Part shown: one piece after another, positions 58,593-64,000 of the stretch
Position numbering within the stretch: the stretch's first letter is position 1
How the letters are laid out: the number at the start of each line of letters is the position of its first letter
DNA from: PALSA-612 sp963846915
GTDB taxonomy: Bacteria > Actinomycetota > Thermoleophilia > Gaiellales > Gaiellaceae
Assembly (NCBI GenBank): GCA_963846915.1
Contig: CAWJXV010000009.1
Span: forward strand, 930,001-994,000
DNA length: 64,000 nt
Direction: 5' to 3'
The notes under the pieces: generated by a model
Database searches by the model: none
What the model was told of the DNA's origin: nothing
Seen by the model: the letters and a program-made list of their open reading frames with translations, nothing else
Translations under genes and position numbers: made by a program

Positions 58593-59539
58593 GAGGGCGT
58601 CTCCCCGCCGAGGATCGCGGCGAGCCGAGACGAGTCGATGTTGCCGCCGGACACGATGCAGACGATTTTCCCCGATCCGGCCCGGCCCGCGAGCGCGGCC
58701 GCGGCCGCGAGCGCGCCGGCACCCTCCGCGATCACGCGCACGCGCTCTGCGAGTAGCCGCACCGCCGCCGCCGTCTCGTCCAGCGTCGCCGTCAGCCCGC
58801 CGTCGACGAGCTGCGAGTCGATGCCCCACATCTTCGGGAGCACGAGCGGCGCGCCCGCCCCGTCGACGAACGACGGCGTGTACTCGACCTTCTGCTCCGA
58901 GCCGGCAGCGAACGAGGCCGCGAACGGCGCGCCCGTCTCCGGCTCGACCGTGAACACCTTCGTCTCGGGCCGCAGCGCCTTGACGGCGCTCGCGATGCCG
59001 GCGGTCAGGCCGCCGCCGCCGTAGGGGATCACGACCGCGTCCGCGTCGGGCAGGTCCTCGAGCACCTCGAGCCCGATCGTGCCGTTCCCCGCCATGACCT
59101 TCTCGTCCTCGACCGGATGGACGAAGAGCCCGTCGACGCCCTCGTGCCGGTGTTCCTCCATCGTCTGCCACCAGCGCGCGTGCGACACCTTGATCACGCG
59201 CCCGCCCAGCCGCTCGATGGCGTCGATCTTCGTCTGGGGCGCGTGGTCGGGGACGACGATCGTCGCCGTGACGCCTGCCTCCCGCGCCGCCCAGGCGACA
59301 CCCTGCGCCATGTTCCCCGCACTCGCCGTGACGACGCCGGCCGCGAGTTCCTGGGGCGAGGCCTGGCGGATCGCGTTCGTCGCGCCGCGGATCTTGAACG
59401 AGCCGATCGGCTGCAGGTTCTCGAGCTTGAGCCAGATCTCGCCGGGCGCCTCGGCGACGGGCAGCCGCACGAGCGGCGTCCGGATCGCCGCGCCCGCGAT
59501 CGTCGCCCGCGCGCGCCGGATCTCGTCGAGCGGGATCAA
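58589..59539 (-). CDS. Threonine/serine dehydratase-family PLP enzyme
   Basis: 316 residues from a TTG at 59539 that overlaps the upstream stop (TTGA). LENLQPIGSFKIRGATNAI holds the PLP lysine. TASAGNMAQGVAWAAREAGVTATIVVPDHAPQTKIDAIERLGG and VIPYGGGGLTAGIASAVKAL (the phosphate-binding glycine loop) are fold type II hallmarks. IVCIVSGGNIDSSRLAAIL closes the domain. There is no C-terminal ACT domain, so it is the catabolic type. It deaminates threonine, serine or a related hydroxyamino acid to a 2-oxo acid. The N in the glycine box (SAGNMAQG) matches threonine dehydratases and serine racemase-like enzymes. Confidence 0.87.
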   Translation of the reverse strand: MIPLDEIRRARATIAGAAIRTPLVRLPVAEAPGEIWLKLENLQPIGSFKIRGATNAIRQASPQELAAGVVTASAGNMAQGVAWAAREAGVTATIVVPDHAPQTKIDAIERLGGRVIKVSHARWWQTMEEHRHEGVDGLFVHPVEDEKVMAGNGTIGLEVLEDLPDADAVVIPYGGGGLTAGIASAVKALRPETKVFTVEPETGAPFAASFAAGSEQKVEYTPSFVDGAGAPLVLPKMWGIDSQLVDGGLTATLDETAAAVRLLAERVRVIAEGAGALAAAAALAGRAGSGKIVCIVSGGNIDSSRLAAILGGETPS

Positions 59540-60504
59540 AACTCGACGGTCGTGCCGACGCCGCGTTCCCGTGCGCGCTGGACGACGTACTCGGCCGCGG
59601 CCAGGTCCTCGACGGCCAGGCCGAGCGACTTGAACACGGTCAGCTCGTCCGGCGAGGTGCGCCCCGGGTGCTTGCCGATGAGGATCTCGCCGATCTCGGC
59701 CTTGATGTGATCGGGGCCGATCGCCCCCTCCTCGGCGGCCAAGAGGTAGTCCCCGGCCTCGTTGAGCGTCGACTCCCGGCGGTCGACGAACAGCGAGCCC
59801 GCCGCCATCGTCGCCGTGTCGAGCTCGCGTGCCGTCTTGACGCTCGACCCGACCGCGTTCACGTGCGCGCCCGGCTTCAACCACTCGTGCCGGAGCACCG
59901 GCTCGCTCGAGTTCGTCGCCGTGACGACGACGTCGGCGCCGCGCACCGCCTCCTCGACGCTCTCGGCCGCCTCGGCGCCGGTCTCGTCGGCCAGCGCCTG
60001 CGCGTTCTCGTTCGTCCGGCTGGCGATCCGGATGCGCGCCCACGGCCGCACGGCCCGCATCGCCTCGATGTGCGAGCGGCCCTGGACGCCGGAGCCGACG
60101 ATCGCCAGCTCGTTCGCGTCGTCGCGGGCGAGCAGCCGGGTCGCGACGGCAGAGACGGCCGCGGTGCGGATGGCCGTGATCGCCGACGCGTTCATCAGCG
60201 CCCGCACCTGCCCGGTCTCACCGGAGAACAGCGTCACCGTGCCCTGGTGGGCGTCGAGCCCGCGCGTCGGGTTGTCGGGGAAGACGCAGACCGTCTTCAG
60301 CGAATACGCGGCGGAGCCGCCGGAGCGGTGGGCGGGCATCAGGCCGATGGCGCTCGACTCGCCCGGCGGGAACGCGATCGTGCGCAGCGGCTGGAAGAGC
60401 TCGCCGCGGGCGAGGGCCTCGAGGATGCCGGCCATCGCCTCGATGCAACCCTCCATGTCGAGGAGCTGCTCGACTTCGGCCTGGTTGAGGACGAGGATCG
60501 CCAT
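59536..60504 (-). CDS. Ornithine cyclodeaminase/mu-crystallin-family protein
   Basis: 322 residues. ILVLNQAEVEQLLDMEGCIEAMAGILEAL, AYSLKTVCVFPDNPTRGLDAHQGTVTLFSGETGQVRALMNASAITAIRTAAVSAVA and the NAD motif ELAIVGSGVQGRSHIEAMRAV are family-typical. VVVTATNSSEPVL and HIKAEIGEILIGKHPGR follow. The lysine in YSLKTV and aspartate region fit the catalytic site. Possible reactions are ornithine to proline, or reduction of cyclic imines such as ketimines; with the dehydratase it may recycle 2-oxo acids or imino acids. Overlaps both neighbours by 1-4 bp. Confidence 0.85.
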   Translation of the reverse strand: MAILVLNQAEVEQLLDMEGCIEAMAGILEALARGELFQPLRTIAFPPGESSAIGLMPAHRSGGSAAYSLKTVCVFPDNPTRGLDAHQGTVTLFSGETGQVRALMNASAITAIRTAAVSAVATRLLARDDANELAIVGSGVQGRSHIEAMRAVRPWARIRIASRTNENAQALADETGAEAAESVEEAVRGADVVVTATNSSEPVLRHEWLKPGAHVNAVGSSVKTARELDTATMAAGSLFVDRRESTLNEAGDYLLAAEEGAIGPDHIKAEIGEILIGKHPGRTSPDELTVFKSLGLAVEDLAAAEYVVQRARERGVGTTVEF

Positions 60505-61400
60505 CAGGTGAACAACGAGCCTACTTCGTCGCGCTCCCCGTGGCTGAGCTCGAGCGCGAGCGCCTCGCGAACCGGCTCGAGATGCTCGGGCCGTCGCGGC
60601 CCGATCACGACCGACGTCACGCCCGGATGGGCCAGGAGCCACGCGAGCGCGAGCCCGGCCATGCTGACTCCGTGGTCGGTCGCCGCAGTCGCGAGGCCGT
60701 CGAGCGACCGGTACACGTCCTCGCTGTCGAACCTCGTGTACGGCTCCGGACGCAGCGTCATGCGCGAGCCCTCGGGCGGTGGGGCGCCTGCCCGGTACTT
60801 GCCGGTCAGCCAGCCGCCCGCGAGCGGGCCGAACACCTGGTAGGCGACTCCGTGCGCCGCACAGAGCGGGATCACGGCTTCCTCGTCGCCGCGGTCGAGG
60901 AGCGAGAACGAGTTCTGGAGCAGGACCGGCACGCCGCCGTCGAGCGCCTCCTGCAGCTTGTCGGCCCCGTAGTTGCTGAGCCCGTACGCCTCGACCAGGC
61001 CGGCCGCTGCGAGCTCCGCGAAGGCGCCGAGCGTCTCGCCGATCGGCGTCGCGGGATCCGGCTCGTGCGCGAGGTAGAGAGCGACGCGGTCGACGCCGAG
61101 CCGCTCCAGGCTCGAGTCGAGCTGCCGCCGCACTCGCACCGGCGCGAGCCCCGAGTCGTGACCCTCGTCCATGGGGTTGAACGTCTTGGTCGTGATCCGC
61201 GGCCGATTCCCGGTCGACGCCATCCAGGCGCCGATCCACGACTCGCTGCGCCCGCCGCCGTACGCGTCCGCCGTGTCGAACCAGTCGAGCCCGAGCTCCC
61301 AGGCCGCGTCCATCAGCGCGAATGCCTCGTCCTTCGTCTCTCCCCGGCCGTAGAACGCCGGCGCCGAGCCGATGCCGCCGAAGTTGCCGCAGCCGAGCAC
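60504..61400 (-). CDS. Aldo/keto reductase
   Basis: 298 residues from the GTG at 61400. DWFDTADAYGGGRSESWIGAWM holds the catalytic Asp and Tyr. RITTKTFNP holds the lysine, and LYLAHEPDPATPIGETLGAF holds the histidine. YGLSNYGADKLQEAL and SVVIGPRRPEHLEPVREAL (NADPH site) close the barrel. The N-terminus appears short: a CTG at 61430, in frame and 7 nt after a TAGAAT box, would add SSRVHVPPI before VLGCGNFGGIGS and give a leaderless start. It heads the operon that ends with the selenoprotein genes. Substrate unknown. Confidence 0.84.
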   Translation of the reverse strand: MLGCGNFGGIGSAPAFYGRGETKDEAFALMDAAWELGLDWFDTADAYGGGRSESWIGAWMASTGNRPRITTKTFNPMDEGHDSGLAPVRVRRQLDSSLERLGVDRVALYLAHEPDPATPIGETLGAFAELAAAGLVEAYGLSNYGADKLQEALDGGVPVLLQNSFSLLDRGDEEAVIPLCAAHGVAYQVFGPLAGGWLTGKYRAGAPPPEGSRMTLRPEPYTRFDSEDVYRSLDGLATAATDHGVSMAGLALAWLLAHPGVTSVVIGPRRPEHLEPVREALALELSHGERDEVGSLFT

Positions 61401-61437
61401 GATCGGAGGGACGTGAACGCGGGAGGACAGGCCCGAG

Positions 61438-61447
61438 ATTCTATGAT
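61438..61447. promoter_or_regulatory. Overlapping divergent promoters of sod and the aldo/keto reductase operon
   Basis: ATTCTATGAT contains TATGAT (61442-61447, plus, for sod, followed by a 26-nt leader with GAAAGGAG). It also contains TAGAAT (61443-61438, minus, for the reductase operon). Transcription of the two would be mutually exclusive at the same DNA. Confidence 0.45.
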
Positions 61448-61473
61448 CGGCTCGACACCGAAAGGAGCCACCG

Positions 61474-62085
61474 ATGGCGTTCGAGCTACCTCCCCTTCCC
61501 TACGACTTCGGCGCGTTGGAGCCCCACATCGACGCGCGGACGATGGAGATCCACCACGACAAGCACCACCAGGCCTACGTCGACAACGCGAACAAGGCCC
61601 TCGAGGGCAACGAATGGGCCGACCGGCCGGTCGAGGCGATCATCGCGAACATCGAGCTCTTGCCCGAGGGCATCCGCACCGCCGTCCGCAACAACGCCGG
61701 CGGGCATGCCAACCACTCGCTCTTCTGGACGATCATGAGCCCGGACGGTGGCGGCGAGCCCGAGGGCGACCTCGCGGCCGCGATCGCCGACACGTTCGGG
61801 AGCGTCGACGACCTGAAGGCCGCGGTGAACGACGCCGGCGTCAAGCGCTTCGGCAGCGGCTGGAGCTGGCTCGTGTGGGACGGCACCGGCCTCGCCGTCC
61901 TCTCGACGCCGAATCAGGACAGCCCGATCATGGACGGCAAGACGCCGCTCCTGGGCATCGACGTCTGGGAGCACGCCTACTACCTGAACTACCAGAACCG
62001 GCGCCCCGACTACCTCGCCGCCTGGTGGAACGTCGTCAACTGGGACGAGGTCGGCCGCCGCTACGCCGAGGCGAAGGGCAGCTAG
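61474..62085 (+). CDS. sodA: Superoxide dismutase (Fe/Mn family)
   Basis: 203 residues. Metal ligands: His27 in EIHHDKHHQAYVDN, a second His in NNAGGHANHSLFW, and Asp plus His in DVWEHAYYLNYQNRRPDYL. GSGWSWLVWDGTGLAVLSTPNQDSPI is the C-terminal signature region, whose Gln suits a Mn or cambialistic enzyme, though metal choice cannot be fixed. A good AAAGGAG site lies 6-12 nt upstream. Divergent from an operon holding AhpD-like selenoproteins, so oxidative-stress functions cluster here. A strong hairpin follows the stop. Confidence 0.95.
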   Translation: MAFELPPLPYDFGALEPHIDARTMEIHHDKHHQAYVDNANKALEGNEWADRPVEAIIANIELLPEGIRTAVRNNAGGHANHSLFWTIMSPDGGGEPEGDLAAAIADTFGSVDDLKAAVNDAGVKRFGSGWSWLVWDGTGLAVLSTPNQDSPIMDGKTPLLGIDVWEHAYYLNYQNRRPDYLAAWWNVVNWDEVGRRYAEAKGS

Positions 62086-62092
62086 GACCAAC

Positions 62093-62122
62093 ATCGGGGA
62101 CAGACTTCAGTCTGTCCCCGAT
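62093..62122. terminator. Bidirectional terminator between sod and GNAT genes
   Basis: ATCGGGGACAGACT and AGTCTGTCCCCGAT are perfect 14-bp arms around 2 nt, placed between convergent genes. The plus strand continues TCCGTTTCTCC, a weak T-rich tail. It overlaps the last codons of the GNAT gene. It would end transcription from both sides. Confidence 0.65.
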
Positions 62123-62658
62123 TCCGTTTCTCCCGCTTCGCCATCCGTGGGCAGGCGTGAGTAGACGACCATGTCTGCCCGGCGGCCGGGCTTCAGGTAC
62201 AGCGATCGGGCGACGCCCTCACGGTGGTAGCCGCAGCGCTCGGCGACGCGCATCGACGGCTCGTTGTCGGTCGTGATCAGGAGCTGAAGTCGCTGTAGGC
62301 CGTGATGGCCGAACGCGTGATCGCTCATCAAACGCAGGGCGCGCGTCGCGAGCCCGCGTCCTCTGGCGTCTGGCGCGACGATGTAGCCGATCTCGCCCTG
62401 CTCCTCGTCCGTCTCGATGGAAACGAGACCGACGAGACCGGCGAATACTCCGGCACGGTCGACGATGGCGAAGCTCTCGCGCGTTCCTTGTTCGCGTCCG
62501 CGGTGGATGGCGTCGAGCCACTCTCGCTCGAACCCGTCCGGCCACGGATCGGGGACGCGGGTGTTCTGCCGTACGAGGGGGTCGTGTCCGAGCGAGGCCA
62601 GGCCTTCCAGATGCTGCTCGCCGAGCGGCTCGAGCCGGATCTCGCCGTCGGTGATCAT
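62107..62658 (-). CDS. GNAT-family N-acetyltransferase (RimJ/RimL-like)
   Basis: 183 residues. IRLEPLGEQHLEGLASLGHDPLVRQNTRVPDP, FAIVDRAGVFAGLVGLVSIETDEEQGEIGYIVAPDARGRGLATRALRLMSDHAFGHHGLQRLQLLITTDNEPSMRVAERCGYHREGVARSLY. The acetyl-CoA pyrophosphate loop is ARGRGLAT (R-x-x-G-x-A/G pattern) and NEPSMRVAERCGYHREG is typical of ribosomal-protein or amino-acid side-chain acetyltransferases. The acceptor is unknown. Its 3' end lies within the sod terminator region. Confidence 0.87.
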   Translation of the reverse strand: MITDGEIRLEPLGEQHLEGLASLGHDPLVRQNTRVPDPWPDGFEREWLDAIHRGREQGTRESFAIVDRAGVFAGLVGLVSIETDEEQGEIGYIVAPDARGRGLATRALRLMSDHAFGHHGLQRLQLLITTDNEPSMRVAERCGYHREGVARSLYLKPGRRADMVVYSRLPTDGEAGETESGTD

Positions 62659-62743
62659 CCGCCCATTCTGCTCGAAGCCGCGGCTCCGGGCCGCGGCTCC
62701 GACGGTCGGGACGTTCGCCTAGTGGCTCATCGTGCCGGCGACG

Positions 62744-64000
62744 TCACCGACGTTCAGCAGGCCGACCCGCCCTTCGTCGAGCCGGACCTGTGTGTGGCGC
62801 GGCTCGCTTCGCGCGCCTCGGGCTGATCCGTGTCAGCTCGCGCACGAACGCGTGCGGGTAGACGTTGTGTACGCGCTCGAGAGCCTCCTGTGCGTCCTCC
62901 TCCGACAGGTAGACGCCGCTGAAGACGACGAATGTGCGGTGCCGGACGCCAGCGAACTTCGAGCCGAGGAGCAGGCCGACGTTCTCGACGCCTGCCGCGG
63001 CGGCGATCCGGGCCGCCTCGCGCGCTGCGCTGACTCCCTCGCCGGCGCCGATCGATCCGACGACGATCGTCCATGCGCTGGGGAGGCCGCGGGGCCATGC
63101 GGCCGGATGCGCCCGGGCGCCGTGGGCCGTCTGCGCGACGACGTCGATCGGCTCGCTGAGGGTGCCCGTGTTTCCGCACGTGTCCCCGGCGGTCACCGTG
63201 ACGACGTACCGGCCCGGCCGCAGCGTGGCCGTGTCCAGCCCGTGCGGGGTCAGCTCGTACAGGTACACGCCTGCCGTACCGTGGAAGAACTCCTTGCCGA
63301 CGGCGGGGTCGTTCTGGGACGTGCCCGGCGCGTAGACGCGGAAGAAGGCGCCGTTGCCCGGCTCGGTGCGTGCGAAGTCGGTCGGCGTCTGCGGCGGCAG
63401 CACCTCACGACCGGCGGGTGTCGTCAGCTCGAAGCCTACGAGCGCAGGGCCGACCGGGAGGTCCGTCCACGGCGCCGGGATGGGCAGCGCCGGCAGGTCC
63501 TGCGCACGGGCGACGAGGTCGATCGTCCCCGACACCGCCCCGGGGCTCAGCTCGCGGCCGTCCTCCGCGCGCAGGTAGAGGTCGTCGACAGAAGGGACGG
63601 TGTCGTCGCGATAGGGCGTCAGGTGCCAGGGCTGCAGCGGGTTCTGGACGACGCCGTCGACGATCTCCGTCAGGTGGACGTGCTTCGCCGGGGCGGTCAC
63701 GTAGCCGAGCACGGTGCGCTCCGCCTCGACCTTCTGTCCCACGTCGACGACGGGTGCGATGTGCCAGTACTGGAAGATGCGGCGGCCGTCTTCGGACGCG
63801 ACGACGACCTCGTCGACGCGCACATCCGTCACGACCCCGTCGATCACCGGATAGACCGCCGTACCGACGGCCGCGACGATGTCGACGCCGTTGTGGAACG
63901 AGAACCGCCCGTTCTGCGGGTCGATCGCGTCGTGGAAGACGGTGCGCGGGTCGCCGAAGTAGCCGCGGACCGGATGCTGCTCGTGGAACGGCGCAATCGG
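62744..64000 (-). CDS. LytM/M23-like protein with C-terminal SPOR domain, 5' partial
   Basis: Open to the window edge, so the start lies beyond 64000. The visible 418 codons begin with HNGVDIVAAVGTAVYPVIDGVVTDVRV, then YWHIAPVVDVGQKV and KHVHLTEI, an M23/LytM-type beta-barrel with possible metal-site histidines. A middle beta-rich segment includes RPGRYVVTVTAGDTCGNTGTLSEPIDV, an Ig-like pattern. SAWTIVVGSIGAGEGVSAAREAARIAAAAG, then GVYLSEEDAQEALERVHNVYPHAFVREL, is a SPOR (peptidoglycan-binding) domain. Probably exported and acting on the cell wall. The last 25 residues are arginine-rich and may reflect a late frame change. Confidence 0.68.
   Translation of the reverse strand, partial: PIAPFHEQHPVRGYFGDPRTVFHDAIDPQNGRFSFHNGVDIVAAVGTAVYPVIDGVVTDVRVDEVVVASEDGRRIFQYWHIAPVVDVGQKVEAERTVLGYVTAPAKHVHLTEIVDGVVQNPLQPWHLTPYRDDTVPSVDDLYLRAEDGRELSPGAVSGTIDLVARAQDLPALPIPAPWTDLPVGPALVGFELTTPAGREVLPPQTPTDFARTEPGNGAFFRVYAPGTSQNDPAVGKEFFHGTAGVYLYELTPHGLDTATLRPGRYVVTVTAGDTCGNTGTLSEPIDVVAQTAHGARAHPAAWPRGLPSAWTIVVGSIGAGEGVSAAREAARIAAAAGVENVGLLLGSKFAGVRHRTFVVFSGVYLSEEDAQEALERVHNVYPHAFVRELTRISPRRAKRAAPHTGPARRRAGRPAERR

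Noticed and set aside
1..64000. rRNA, tRNA, CRISPR array, transposase or prophage
   Set aside because: No cloverleaf-like or rRNA sequence, no regularly spaced repeats and no integrase or transposase-like protein was recognised. A tRNA scan was not possible here.

Overview
The window is very GC-rich coding sequence with tightly packed genes, many GTG/TTG starts and 1-4 bp stop/start overlaps. Several genes look leaderless: a TAnnnT -10 box lies about 6-8 nt before the start codon. With several F420-type luciferase-like oxidoreductases and PPOX enzymes, this points to a high-GC actinobacterium, most likely of the Thermoleophilia (Gaiellales/Solirubrobacterales) type. That placement is inferred from gene content, not from a marker gene. 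No rRNA, tRNA, CRISPR array or insertion sequence was recognised. No stretch over 300 bp lacks a gene.

Region 1 (1-14.4 kb) is a polyamine island. It holds a PotABCD-type uptake operon, an aminoaldehyde dehydrogenase, homospermidine synthase, a divergent saccharopine-dehydrogenase-like reductase, an Lrp/AsnC regulator with a paired palindromic operator, an amino-acid/polyamine permease, a universal stress protein, a class III aminotransferase of the putrescine type and a PuuB/DadA-like FAD oxidase. Together these could import putrescine, convert it to homospermidine, and degrade the surplus.

Region 2 (14.4-24.7 kb) holds a DUF2652 cyclase-like protein, DNA polymerase IV, a DMT exporter, two tandem ketopantoate-reductase-family genes, an M24 peptidase, an LLM oxidoreductase and an amidinotransferase-fold hydrolase. 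It runs into a Liv-type ABC transporter (22.6-27.5 kb).

Region 3 (27.5-43.6 kb) is a catabolic cluster: a sugar isomerase-like protein, LLM monooxygenases with a flavin reductase, a GntR/FCD regulator whose upstream motif recurs before an LLM gene, an HMGL-like (homocitrate synthase type) enzyme, M20 and M24 peptidases, a peroxiredoxin, an FAH-family hydrolase, an orphan molybdenum hydroxylase large subunit, an FAD monooxygenase and a TetR regulator. Region 4 (43.6-48.4 kb) is a complete molybdenum hydroxylase operon (coxM-S-L-G-like) without the CO-dehydrogenase active-site motif, followed by a PPOX protein, a class V aminotransferase and a second Liv transporter (50.5-55.9 kb).

Region 5 (56-61.4 kb) is the most remarkable. 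Two tandem AhpD/carboxymuconolactone-decarboxylase-family genes each carry an in-frame TGA at exactly the second catalytic cysteine position (CxxU). Reading is perfect on both sides, and the nucleotides after the TGA are strongly conserved. They are probable selenoproteins, in an operon with an aldo/keto reductase, an ornithine cyclodeaminase-like protein, a threonine dehydratase and a cupin. The window ends with superoxide dismutase, a GNAT acetyltransferase and a partial LytM/SPOR cell-wall protein.

About fifteen genes contain one or more single-base frameshifts, with the three solute-binding proteins worst hit. Protein similarity resumes cleanly across each, so uncorrected sequence errors are the likeliest cause, but real decay cannot be excluded from sequence alone.
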